Assembly (NCBI GenBank): GCA_019614645.1
Contig: JABWDB010000019.1
Span: 5,874,501-5,938,500 of the forward strand
Reading direction: 5' to 3'
Length of the DNA: 64,000 nucleotides
Source: Stratiolaelaps scimitus
Taxonomy: Eukaryota; Arthropoda; Arachnida; Mesostigmata; Laelapidae
Below are positions 46,212 through 56,859 of the stretch, one piece after another; the first letter of the stretch is position 1; each line of letters begins with the position of its first letter. The notes under the pieces were generated by a model, which saw only the letters and a list, made by a program, of their open reading frames with translations, had not been told where the DNA came from and did no database searches. The position numbers and the translations under genes were made by a program.

Positions 46212-46962
46212 ATTGGCACTCCCGATGGCTTGGCCAACCAAGTCTCTCATTGCATTAAGTCGGAGGCCGCGGGTGAGGTGGCACAAACGCACCTGCGTGA
46301 TTAAATAAAGGGAGTCATACTCAGTCTATGCCTACCAGAGTGTGCCAATGGATTCATTGCTGAATGTAGACGAGAAAGACTGTTCAACTGCCTGGAAGCT
46401 AGCGATCTACATATCTCTAACTAGAATAAACCATCGAAATGGCAGAGATCGCTAGTTCGACGCCGCGAATCCCTTTGAAATATTCATGTAGTCTACAAAG
46501 AAACAGATCAACAAGGCAAAATATAGTATCCGTGCAAAAACGCGAAATCTAAGGGCCCACTTACGGCGATAGGTGTCACTATGCTGGTCTAGCTGGCCGC
46601 TGGATATCTGGACTTAATCAGCGTGAACAGCAGCACTGGATGAGTCTAACCAAGGCTGCCTACCCGTTCTAGGATTATATATATAACAAGAGTAGCAACC
46701 TAGGAATCAATTTCGAAGTGTGTCTAATGCGTCGTCGTTGTCGCATGCGAAAAGCTGGAGTGAGTCGGCAATCCCCGAGATCAACATATGCAGATTTTTG
46801 TGCGGTATCTGCAAAATTGCCGTAACTGCTTTCAACTGACTTTGTGCACAGGGGTGCTGCATTTCCTATGTATCGACGAAGATAGAATCACGTTTAAAGC
46901 AGTTGTTGTTTTTAGAACTGAACGTAAACGTATGACAAAACGTAATACAATACAGACTAATA

Positions 46963-47194
46963 CAGTGGTGTGCATTAACTTAACGCCCCCCTATATTTCA
47001 ACAAATCGTTGAAAAGAATACACATTTGAGGCATTTATTCTGTATCAGATTAACGTCCGTGTCAAATAACAGACACATCACAAAGAATAGCGCATATTAC
47101 GCCGTATGCAGCCTGCTACAACAAAATGTGTCATATTTCGGTTATGCAAAATGATAACGCACCCTCTGTTATCGAGTGTTCTCGCTGGATTAAT
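46963..47194 (+). repeat. Tc element left terminal inverted repeat
   Basis: About 232 bp matching the reverse complement of 48314-48535 with scattered mismatches and small gaps. The transposase ATG (47231) lies just inside it. Long repeats of this kind usually hold two transposase binding sites, one at the tip and one inside. Confidence 0.88.
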
Positions 47195-47230
47195 CCAGTT
47201 CGTGTTAAGCATTCAAGCTGTACTGTAGTC

Positions 47231-48290
47231 ATGGGACACGCTTCGAGCCTTACTGAAGCAGAGAAAGCAGTTATTACTGTTTTACACAGAGCAGGAAAGA
47301 CCCAGGCTGCCATTGCCAGAGAAATTTTCAGAAGTCGTCGCGTAGTGCAAAATTATTTACGCATTCCGTCAACGTATGGTACTAATGAGTCCAAAGGACG
47401 TCCACGAAAGAACAGCCAGTGAATTGCCATGCACATCTGTCGATTGGCTTCGAATTCGACTATAAGTTGCAAAGTAATCAGGCAAGAGTTAAACCTTCAG
47501 GTTCATAGGTCAACAGTTTTAAGGACAATTAAGCGTTATCCTCATATCATACGGGTGCAAATGAAGGCAAGACCGCGACGTCAAGAGAGCTACATGACTG
47601 CCCGACTAAACTTCGCCCGCAATGATATGGCCAGAGACTGGAAATTGGTGAGTATTGGGTCAACGTTCTTTAAAGAGTACCTTGTGGGTGCATATCTATG
47701 TAAAAGGTACTGTGTTGTTTAAGATTTTCAGTGACGAGAAGAAGTTCAATTTGGGCGGGCCAGATGCATTTAACGGTTATTGGCATGATGAACATAACGA
47801 GCTGAGGTACTTCTCAAAGCTCAACTTCGGTCGCGGCACCGTCATGGATTGGGGATCTTTCACCTCTCTTGGCAGACTCCCACTCGCTGTCATCTCATCT
47901 CGAATGAATAGCGAGGACTATCAACAGATGTTGACCAACAACCTACTACCGTTTAGGAGCAGATTTCATCGACTGCCAATTGTTTTCCAACACAATAACG
48001 ATTCAATTCACGTCAGCGCTAGTACACATGCGTGGTTAGGACGGCATGACGTTGAAACCCTAGAGTGGCCAGCATGTTCTCCTGATCTCAACCCGAGAGA
48101 GAACCTCTGGAGCATTATTGTCCGACGATTATATGCGTCGAATCGACAGTATGCATCCGCGGAAGCACTACGAGAGGTGTTGTTGGAGGCCTGGAGAGGT
48201 GTCAGCGACCAAATCCTGCTAAATCTCGTTGATAGTATGCCAAACCGAGTTTCTGATGTTACAATTAGCAAGGGTGGGGCCACACGGTAG
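47231..48290 (+). pseudogene. Tc1/Tc3-type transposase, DD34E family, disabled
   Basis: It starts at ATG 47231. Residues 1-63 are the N-terminal helix-turn-helix (SSLTEAEKAVITVLHRAGKT, then SRRVVQNYL, then GRPRK). A TGA at 47420-47422 breaks the frame at codon 64; it may derive from CGA. The same frame resumes with a second DNA-binding helix-turn-helix (ICRLASNSTISCKVIRQELN, RSTVLRTIKR). An apparent 76-bp intron (47648-47723) follows, and then the catalytic domain: FSDEKKF with the first D at 47733, then FQHNNDSIHVS where the second D is replaced by N (AAT at 47994), and SPDLNPRENLW with the E at 48099, 34 residues after. The spliced length is about 327 residues, near the family norm of 330-345. 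It acts on its own terminal repeats by cut-and-paste in the nucleus; this copy is dead. Confidence 0.92.
47648..47723 (+). other. Apparent spliceosomal intron in transposase gene
   Basis: A 76-bp insertion begins GTGAGT and ends TTGTTTAAG. It interrupts the conserved path WKL-IFSDEKK exactly, and its length is not a multiple of three. Reading through hits a stop at 47720. Removing it restores the frame and the family pattern. Confidence 0.75.
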
Positions 48291-48313
48291 TGATTAGCAC
48301 ATTAAAACGAGAA

Positions 48314-48535
48314 CTAATTCAGCGAGAACACTCGATAACTGAGGGTGCGTTATCATTTTGCACAACCGAAAACACATTTTATTGTAGCAGGCTGCATGCG
48401 ACGTCATATGCGCTGCCCTTTATGGTGTGTATGTTATTTGACACGTACATTAATCTGGTACAGAATAAATGCCTCAAAGGTGTATTCTTTGTAACGATTT
48501 GTTGAAATATAGGGTTAAGTTTATGCACACCACTG
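48314..48535 (-). repeat. Tc element right terminal inverted repeat
   Basis: Reverse complement of the left repeat over about 222 bp. The open frame 48290-48505 is only a translation of this repeat. Confidence 0.88.
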
Positions 48536-48539
48536 TGTA

Positions 48540-49870
48540 GTTTCTGCAGAAAAAATTGAGCTACCGTTCTCTAGCTTTCTAGTCACGAAACAGGCCCAGA
48601 AGGCCAAGTAGGAAGTCTAAGTGCATTGAGTTGAAAGTGAGAAGGCCATAGTGACAATACCTAGAAAGTCAAAGAAAAAAGAGACGAATGTATCATGCTT
48701 TAGTATTATGCAATGACGATTTGCATATATTACCACAGCGAGGGCAACTAATTGACTCGATCGTTAATTGTTTCCCATCAAGCGAGCTGAACTGCTCCTG
48801 CAGTTGAACAATAGTAACAATATTTGAAAAAAATCTCGAAGCCAAGTCTCATAATGGAAAACCAAGCAAGAGAAGCTGATCTAAGACGAAACAAGGCGGC
48901 GGGGTACTTCCTATCTACAATTGTGAGTTGTTGTTATTAGTTTAATGAGTTTTGCCACCATGTCCATCACTCTTTACCATTAACCCCACTTCTAACGAGT
49001 GCTTACCACGAAACGTCTCCTCATAGCCTGCTCAAGTACTCCCCCCCCCCCAATCCTACGGAAATAAGAAACGATGACTCGTGCAGCCTTAGCTTAGAAG
49101 AACCCTAAGGGCGAGTCTATTGATAAGGCAGAGAACAGATAACGAGCGCTCAAATCTAAAGAGGAATCCAAAGAGGTCGTCGGTAGTGGTACATCGAGCC
49201 GAACCGCTGCTTTTCTATTAAGGTGGTGTTGGGAAATCCAGGACTCACACACAGATCAGGCCAGGCCACGAAAGGACAACGAATTGAAGGCGATGAGGAC
49301 GGATGGCAGACGGATGTCAGCTAGTCGACAGCTCATTTGAATAGAACTATCAGACAGACGGGAGCCAGCGACCGAGAAGACTGGCACCTTATCACCTTAA
49401 GTTCTTTGTCCGGTGGTGGCCGAATTAGATGTGCTACGTTCCCGCCAATGCCAACTTTAATCTTTCCATTCGGCTCCAGTCGGGCAGAGTGGGAGGCAAA
49501 GTTGAGTATTCCTTATATAATACCACTTGGACGTAGTCTCCCAGTAGGCAGCGGACCAATTCGGCGATCTTGTGCGAAACCTGAATTGAGAGAGAGAGAG
49601 ATTTTGTTCTCTGCTAACGGTATGATGATACGGGCATTTTAAGCAAGCGTTGGAGTCTGGGGCGAGGCGGCCTGTGAATACAACAGGCACAGAATGGCTG
49701 GACGTTATGGATGAGGTGTGTCTATCGTTTGTACATAGCTAATACAAGCAATGCATAGTCGAGTTTCAGTGAAGAGACGGTAGAAAAGGAGTACACGACG
49801 CTGGCAGGATTGGGCCCTTCCGCGAGGCGGACAAAAAGTGATGGCAGAGGATCTAGTGCGTTGAAGGAGG
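48540..49870. other. No supportable gene in this stretch
   Basis: The first 700 bp after the transposon is AT-rich and empty. A run of ten C is at about 49039-49050. A 101-codon plus-strand frame without an ATG start (49337-49642) has a mixed composition but no motif. Confidence 0.4.
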
Positions 49871-49873
49871 ATA

Positions 49874-50209
49874 ATGACTCCTATTCATTGCCGAGAAGAA
49901 GGCTTGCATGAACACTTGCTGCGCGATACACGCGAGCTGGAGCTCTTCTCGAGGCTGTTTAGGACGGATACGGAAATTGCGGGATCCTTGCAAGCCTTGA
50001 CAGTGCGGAGCTCCAGACGACAGGCCTGCAACGAGCGCACCTGTAAGGACCCAAATACTGTTCCGCTACCACTGGTACTACGGGATTTCGAGATTGAATA
50101 CTTCGCTGCGATGACAACGCTGGCATGTGAATGTTTTGCCATACGTGAGGCGCTCCTGCCTTCACGAATAGACTCGTCCCGTGCTAGAAGACAATACTTG
50201 AGGAGCGGA
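49874..50209 (+). CDS. Candidate first coding exon, 112 codons, unknown
   Basis: ATG with A at -3 opens 112 codons (first residues MTPIHCREEGLHEHLLRDTR) that end at a good donor (GGA|GTAAGT) at 50210. The composition is ordinary globular: charged helices, several Cys, no membrane segment. A stop lies just upstream in frame, so the ATG would be the true start. Against it: the minus strand is also open for 131 codons here and purine bias is weak. Nothing downstream could be joined with confidence. Confidence 0.27.
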
Positions 50210-50461
50210 GTAAGTACCGAGTGAAACAGTGGGTAAAACAATAGGGAGTCAATTTGCGGAGCAACAGATCTCTTTGTCACAATTGTAACGCTAAAATCTT
50301 TCGCACCTTCGCGTACAACGCATCTTGGTACTCTCCCAAAGTCATCGCCCTAAAGTAGATGCGCTACATGACGGCTGTATCCGTCACCCTAAGTGGTTGG
50401 CTTTAGATCTGACAAGCACTCCCAGAGCTGTTCCATCATCTATTATATTATAGCTGGACAC

Positions 50462-50545
50462 TAGCCTAGCCCGGCGGTCGTGCATGACCTAGCCCTTCGC
50501 ACCTCAGCTATGGGGCCTGCAACCGAAGGCCAGGTTGAATCCTCG
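50462..50545 (+). repeat. tRNA-like pol III head, possible SINE fragment
   Basis: An A-box-like TAGCCTAGCCCGG at 50462-50474 is followed at tRNA spacing by a B box GGTTGAATCC at 50533-50542. The intervening sequence does not fold as a proper tRNA by eye. No second copy is found in the window. Confidence 0.35.
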
Positions 50546-50874
50546 TCGTTGCGCCTCAGTGAACGTTGATGAAGAAGCAGGTTAATTAGTGATGCCCCGA
50601 CAGAATGTTCCCCTACTCCACTGCACAAAACTATCTGCACAATGAATAGACTGTGTCATCAGTGCAAATCACCAGAACCGGCAGAATCAACTATATTTTT
50701 TCTTATCGAGCCACACGACTTCTTAGAAATACGAATGCGTATACTCTATACACTAACAAATTTGTCTAAACCAAATTTATACCTCCCCTTTGTTAATAAA
50801 CGTGCTTCTGAATTGAATTAAATTGAAAAATATAAAGAACTCTGGGCAGAGCTCGCTGATTCGAGGTGTGAGCG

Positions 50875-50894
50875 AGTGTGTGTGTGTGTGTGTA
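50875..50894. repeat. (GT)n microsatellite
   Basis: About ten GT units. Confidence 0.9.
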
Positions 50895-52773
50895 CTATCT
50901 CCGTTGCGTTGCTTCTCACATCTTCCAATTGCTTTACATATACACACACCCTTTATCGGTTCTGCATATAGTGGCATGATCAGCCGGGCTCCTGCGTACT
51001 CAACGTATCATTCGCCTTCATCTGGAGGACCAGTCTTATTTCTCGTCTGCTGCGGCTCTCGCTGACGTCATGCTGGTGTAGGACACCAGCCTCCGTTACA
51101 GTGATAGCATCGAATAGACTGAGAGCTGGTCTAGTAGCCCTAAATTGGTATATATATATACTCTTCTCGTGTCGTTTGCCTACCGTAGGGTGCCACAGTG
51201 TACGGCAGCAGTGTGTAGCTAGCATATGAATAGATAGGCGTGGTTGGTGTGACGGTTGGAGAGAGAGAGAGAGAGCGAGAGAGACAACCAGGGAAGAATG
51301 AATGAAAAAAAGGCCGGCACACCGGCCGGGATCTATGGGTATATGAGAACTGAGAAACTCTAGGCGGCTTGAGCTGCGGCTGTCCATTGGCGGCGGTTTG
51401 CTTGAACTTTTCAACCCCACAGCGAACTACGTCTCGTTGACCGCCTTCCCCTGATCTCTCGGTTGTCTGCCCCTTCGCGCGATGTTCGTTCTCTAGATGA
51501 GATTTTCTGTCCAGCCACCCGAGGTGAGGCTGGAGACGGACACCGATGGACACCTCGAGGTCTGCAGAGTCTGGCTGAGTCTGCGGCGGCGGCAGCGGCG
51601 ACAACGGGTGTGACGACAGAGACGACCTAGATACTGGGCAGCAGCCGGGTCAGTCGTTCAACGAGTTGAAGAGGATGGGCCCGCACGCAACGGCACGGCT
51701 GCCTCCCATCACTAGCCGGCTAGAGCTAGCGCCAGCAACTACCAACTGGACCCGAAGACCACGACGGGCTGGGGTTTGCAGGGTGGGGGTCTTCGAGCAA
51801 GGGCAGCCTCGGCTAGATTGCCCTTCCTGACGTATGCGTGTGTATCGCCACCACGTTGGATATCTGCTGCTGGTTCCAATCGGCGACCAGTGGGTCGGAC
51901 GAACCAGCCGACGGAGGCCAGGGATCCGCAAGGGTGCTGTCAGTGAGCTGGCAGTGTAGGACACCAGCAGACATCGCTGGAGAAGGAAGGGAATCGCTTT
52001 TGGGGGGGTGAAGAACACACTGCCCATCCCGATACGTATGTTAGCGCCTAAGTAGATGAGCAGTGAGATGCGCCAAGGGCACGGCAGAAGATGAAGTAAG
52101 AGGAAAAGGTACGGGCCGGTTCGTCCATCCGAGCGTCTATTGGAAGAGACGAAATCGACGAGTGCTGAACTACTAGTAATAGTACTGGTAGCAGCAATAG
52201 CAGCGCAAGCAGTACAAATAGGGGAAGGTGCATCAGTAGATGAGGTCCCAAGAGTGCTGTATCTCCTGCTGGTCAGGCTCGACCGTAGTCGAACATCTTC
52301 CGACACTTTGTAGCTTGCCAAGAGAAGGACGAGGCAAGGTGATGTAGGAAGAGTCGGGAGACTCGCCCCAACACCAAACTCACTCAGCTTCGTATGCCAA
52401 TCATTAGTTATCCGTGTTACTACTGAACGTGCTCTCGTTCATAACCTCGCGACGATTGGTGGGGATTGGGTATTTCTTGGGTTGGGTGGCTGGTACGTTT
52501 GTGCTCGTATGTATGTGTGTTTGCGCGATAGGCGCGATCAGGCCAGCTTTCGACCGCTTATGGGGCCTGCTATTCGGACAGTCGGAATGAATGGACGAAC
52601 TTCCACCTGTCCACTTTTCCAGCTCCAGTTGCGTATCTGCCCTAGTATTTCTCGCTCCTATGGCCGTCATCGATTGGTCCTGGATTATCACTATTCTTAT
52701 TTGTCATTAATTGACAGAGCCGTTTTATAACCGCTGGGTTTTGCGACACTGCGTGGGATACTGGAAATCGCGT

Positions 52774-52775
<2 letters not shown>

Positions 52776-52809
<34 letters not shown>
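52776..52809. repeat. (TA)n microsatellite
   Basis: Pure AT repeat of about 34 bases, one of the longest in the window. Confidence 0.9.
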
Positions 52810-52810
<1 letters not shown>

Positions 52811-53374
52811 ATGTCCCCCGAGACTGTTCTTTAAGCGAGTGTTGCCAGCTCGACAAAGCCGTGAAATCCCCGATGGTGAAATGGTAATCCTAACCTCTGG
52901 AACTTCCAGAGCGATTTTCGATAGAAAAATACGAAATATCCTATTGATTGTAGGTTGGTAGGTTTCTAGCGGAGCTAGCCCTACGTCTCAGTGACATCAG
53001 AACAAAAACGTACTGTTCATCCAACACAGATTAAGGGTGCTGTATTTCATGATTAAATTTTCTCCCTAAATGTGAGCTTGGAAATCACCCAAGAAGTGCA
53101 TCTAAGGTCTGAGTCTATCTAACACCTGCTGCTCTTTGCCTGTGTATACGCGAGTGTCTATAGCGAGAGCTTTCATGTGAATCCAGGCCCGTCGGCTATG
53201 TGCCAATTCAGTTATTGCTCCTACTCTAGGTTCGCATGGTTACGCCATTGTCAACTTTCTGACTACGTGCACTTCTGACGCTGTCGTCAGACTCTGCTGG
53301 CAAAGGTGAAGCGTTATTGGTTTATTATATTAAAGGAGCTGCAATTTCACAACGCCTAAGCTCTCTTATATGTC

Positions 53375-53448
53375 ACGCAGCGGGGCTCGAACCCGCCGGT
53401 GGAGACCACCATCAGAAAACATCACACTACTTACCTGTACCACTGGTA
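53375..53448 (-). repeat. tRNA-like pol III head on minus strand, possible SINE
   Basis: On the minus strand a near-perfect B box (GGGTTCGAGCCCC, 53394-53382) lies downstream of an A-box-like CCAGTGGTACAGG (about 53446-53434). The region between contains GGTGGTCTCCACC, which can form a variable-arm-like stem. It looks like a tRNA-derived SINE head or tRNA pseudogene rather than a working tRNA. Confidence 0.4.
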
Positions 53449-55022
53449 TCATCACGAGATGTCGTTGTTTCTGACGCGGCCTGCACCGTCTCCAGCCTTG
53501 CAGCTCGATGCTCTTTAATTCCTTGCAGCTCGATGCCGGCAGAACTTAACGCGTGCCCTTGGCAAGCTGAGAAAGCTGACATATCGCATTTCCGGCACGA
53601 ACATGCAGACTTTCGACAGAGCTTACGGTGTCGGCAAGCACTGACCACGCTTCTCAAGCCAACGATGTTAGGGAGACAGAGAGAGCGAGTGAGACAGGAG
53701 CAGATGCGACAAGGATAAAGATTAGGAGCTTTAAGGACGACGGGGTAAATTGTCCGCTGCCAGAGACCGACTTGGTATCAACACCACGGTTCATTGTGTG
53801 CGGCTGCTTCGTGGATGTCGTATCTAAGCGACATTAGCAGCTGACTAATGTTGCGCACACAGGCCAGAGGCCATGTCCGAAGGTGCAACAGGCAGCCGAC
53901 GATGAGTTTCTGGCCACCGCAACGAAAGAAACACACATCTCGAATTTCTGATGTATGGATCTATCTATCAATTTATCGAATTTTTACTTAAGTGTTATGT
54001 ATCGAAGGCAAGCCTAGAAGTTCGCAAGTCATGACGAGGTAGCCTTTCTGTCGGATCTTGTACAAACCCGTGGCCCAACAGACTTTACGATTCAGCTATT
54101 GACGCGAATCATCTAGCGAATCAGGGCACGTGGACACACGCGTGGTTTGGTATCCACACCGCTATCATACGATATTCTATTTGTCAAGCAAACCGATGCT
54201 ATAGCCCGCAGTGTGTGTCCGGCATGTGGATTGGGACCACAACTGATTAGTACTGCTAACGTACTTGTAACTCGTCTAGCGGTATCAGAGACAAAGGAGA
54301 GTAGGCAGATTGATACAGCTACATCTCAGCTTGCATGTAACTCTCTGTCCATCTAGCAAGCCAGTGGCCCATTGGGGACCGGGCAAGAAGACGGCCGGAG
54401 CTGAGTACATCGGCAGCAGAGGCTGAAGAACGATGCTGCTTTGATGGAAAGAGATTGAGTGTAGTCGGCGTTTACAGAAGATGCGATTCAACTGTAAGCG
54501 AAGGAGAGCACGAATGAGAGAGATGACGAGAGAGAGACAGAACATAACATAAAGGCAAGCAAAGAAGAAGGACAAGCAGTTTGTAGCAGCAGTGATGGTG
54601 TTGGCGCACAGCCGGGTGAGGGGGGCGGGGAATTCGGCATCTGAATCGGGACCAAAGCGATCGCCACTGCACTGTGCCAGTGCAATGGCACTAAACCGAG
54701 ACACCACACACATCGACCTACTTGGTATTCTGATCGGATGCTCCTGCACACGGACGCTTCCCCTGCATTGAAACGTTATCGACAAAAGAGCAAACAAATA
54801 AACACCTGTCCCGTACGAGATTTGACGCTGCGTTTGTGATTGGCTCCACTTCGTTCGTTCGCTCGCGAAACGAAATGAATGAAGACACGTGTAAGGACGA
54901 GCAGATGCAGCCGATGCCGTGTGCCTGGCAACCCAGCGACGCGTGGGAGTTGTGCCTGTTGTCTGGCGTCCATATTAAGCGGGGTATATTTCGAGGTCTA
55001 ACTATTGTGTTCTGCTGTACAA

Positions 55023-55057
55023 ACAACATCTTCGTACAATAGTTGTACGAAGGTTGT
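55023..55057. repeat. Strong short hairpin
   Basis: Left arm ACAAC-AT-CTTCGTACAA (55023-55039) and right arm TTGTACGAAGGTTGT (55043-55057) pair over 15 bp with a 2-base bulge and a 3-base loop (TAG). Confidence 0.75.
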
Positions 55058-55283
55058 TCGGGGTCGGCTGTTGTTGAGAAGCTCTTTCAGTGAGGTTGGC
55101 CACACCGCGTGCAATAGCATGTACACAGCTATTGCGTCTCTGGCTAGGCGGAGCTCAATGAGATTGATACTGTTGTTGTCGCAGGGGATTTACCGGATGT
55201 CTTACACATACGCAGCGCTGGTCGCTGTACTGCGCTAGTATTGGCGGCAGCGGTCGTGGTGTCTAAGACAAGCGAAGGACAGG

Positions 55284-55308
55284 GAGACAGAGAGAGAGAG
55301 AGAGAGAG
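55284..55308. repeat. (GA)n microsatellite
   Basis: About ten GA units. Confidence 0.9.
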
Positions 55309-55399
55309 TGGAAGGCACGTCGTCCTGTAAGTCCTTTTTCCTGCATCCTCGCTGTCTAACTCAACCCGACGAAAGCGCTCCGAGAGGAGGGAGCCCACT

Positions 55400-56850
55400 A
55401 GGACACGGGAAAGTCAGCCACTTTCTTCCGCCGTACACTCCACAGCAGTGACGAAGAGAAGCAGGCATAGAGGATGCCGCCAGAAGACGGGGCAGCAACT
55501 GTGGCGGCGGCGGCGGCGGCGTCATGCGGTGTGCAGGAACAGCAACGTCCAGCACTGGTCGACGCCGCGGGGGTCGTTTTTTATTTGAGATTGGCACTGC
55601 CACTACACTAGTGGCAGCGACGGCGGTGCAACGCCTATTTGGACCCTTGGGAACATCGTCTCGTCCGACCCACCGACCGACCGCTCACTCACGTTGGGGG
55701 TTGTGCCCAATGGTGGCTTGCTTTCGGGGGGGGGGGTGGGGAAGCGGCTTCGGCTACTAAAGCGAAGCTCGACAGTGGCTGGCAGAGTCGCAGGCAGAGA
55801 GCTGCAATAGGAAATAGAGAAACGAGACTCTCTCCCTTCTCCCTGAGACGTTTGCCGCCTGCCGCCGGTTTCGAGAGTGGAGTAGTAAAGGGAGAAGCGA
55901 ACCGGGAGAGACAGTTCAGTGTCGAGTGGCGGGAGGAGTCAAGAGATAGGAGCTTGGGAAACAACGACGGAGGCGGCGACGATGAGGATTCAGAGAAGTG
56001 ATTGGACCAGCTGTGGCCGAACGACGAGAACGAACGACACATACACGAAGGCGAAGAGGCTGCTGCTGCTGCCGCCGCCGCCGTCACCACCGCCACGGCC
56101 ACAGCCCTTGCGCGGGGGGGGGGGGATAAAGCGGAGCTGCAAGCAGAGAGACAACATGAACGAACAACGCGAGAAGCGCAGACAGAGGATGAAGGAAGGC
56201 AGAGTGGAGCAGGCCAGAGCAGAGCAGAATGGAACGCCGAACGATGGACGAATCGGCAGTCCAGTCGGGCGGGGCGGAGAGAAATTAGCGCGCTGTGTAG
56301 CCGGCCGATCGGAAAGGAGTCCGGCCGGAGGAGATAGGCGTAGCCAGCGGGTGTCTGCTTCGTGGTGGTGCCGCCGCCAGTAGTCGTGGGTAACTGTGCC
56401 GCTTCGTGCACTTGTATACACCGGAGGCCGTTGCTGAAGAGCTGCTGCCACCGGCGCCGCTACTGTCCCATCGACTCCGACAGCCACTTTGGCTGCTGCC
56501 AGCGAGCTGCCGCTACGGTGGGGGGGGGAGGGAATTTGCGCAAGTACGTACTCCCATGGGAGACGACGCCGTTGCCCCTCCAGAAGGGGATTGAAAGTCT
56601 TCCGCCCGCTTAGGCTAAGTCCAACCAAAGCTGGTGTAGGGTATGTCTGACGAGCAGCTAGTCGTCTTGGCATAGAGGCAGCAAACGGTTTAACTACTTG
56701 CTCCGTTGAAATGCAGGAAAGCATTGTTCTACCACGAGGGGTGCAGGGGTTTAAAAGCGGCCTGGATAGACCAATGGGTGGGGGAGCAGAGGCGAAAAGG
56801 AGTGTGAATAGCAATACTGTGTCGGCGTTCATCGTCGAGGGTGAGATCAT
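55400..56850. other. GC-rich, stop-poor block; possible promoter or 5' UTR
   Basis: Frames of up to 286 codons run in several phases on both strands at once (minus 55990-56850 and 55689-56411; plus 55919-56383), which is a sign of low stop density rather than a gene. The plus strand is purine-rich with CTG/CCG repeats and G runs. An initiator-like GTTCAGTGTCG is at about 55915. No domain is recognised in any frame. Confidence 0.35.
55502..55521. repeat. (GGC)n trinucleotide repeat
   Basis: About six GGC units at the start of a GC-rich block. Confidence 0.85.
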
Positions 56851-56859
56851 CAGGGGGCA

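Larger units (their letters stand above)
44290..46960. other. No confident gene; TA arrays and one possible exon
   Basis: Apart from a possible small exon at 45077-45181 there is nothing supported. The block 45460-45900 is GC-rich and open on both strands, without a domain. The last 500 bp before the transposon is AT-rich and empty. Confidence 0.4.
46963..48535 (+). mobile_element. Tc1/Tc3-type DNA transposon, complete but inactive
   Basis: A 1573-bp element bounded by CAGTGGTGTGC and its complement, with TA at the left flank (46961-46962) and TG, probably a mutated TA, at the right (48536-48537). Long terminal inverted repeats of about 225 bp frame a single transposase gene. The size, the CAGTG ends and the DD34E transposase place it in the Tc1 superfamily; the long repeats and protein pattern are closest to Tc3-like elements. 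The gene has one stop and a changed catalytic residue, so this copy cannot move itself. Confidence 0.93.
50240..53370. other. No supportable gene in this stretch
   Basis: Frames at 51140-51604 and 51650-52321 (minus, 154 and 223 codons) are long but lack an ATG-plus-motif signature, recognised domain or paired splice sites; their Ser/Thr-rich translations reflect GC-rich, stop-poor DNA. Repeats: GA at about 51260-51284 and a long TA array at 52776-52809. The stretch 52810-53310 is AT-rich and empty. Confidence 0.4.
53720..55400. other. No supportable gene in this stretch
   Basis: Overlapping frames on both strands. The minus-strand frame 54285-54797 (170 codons, no ATG start) includes a hydrophobic stretch (FFFACLYVMFCLSLVISLI) but nothing else supports it. 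A hairpin at 55023 is listed separately. Confidence 0.4.

Noticed and set aside
46788..47012. 74-codon frame upstream of the Tc element
   Set aside because: Its last third is translation of the element's left terminal repeat, and the rest is short and AT-rich.
48290..48505. 71-codon frame after the transposase
   Set aside because: It is translation of the right terminal inverted repeat.
55689..56850. Minus-strand frames of 240 and 286 codons
   Set aside because: Several long frames overlap here on both strands in GC-rich DNA; no domain, splice pair or codon bias singles one out.
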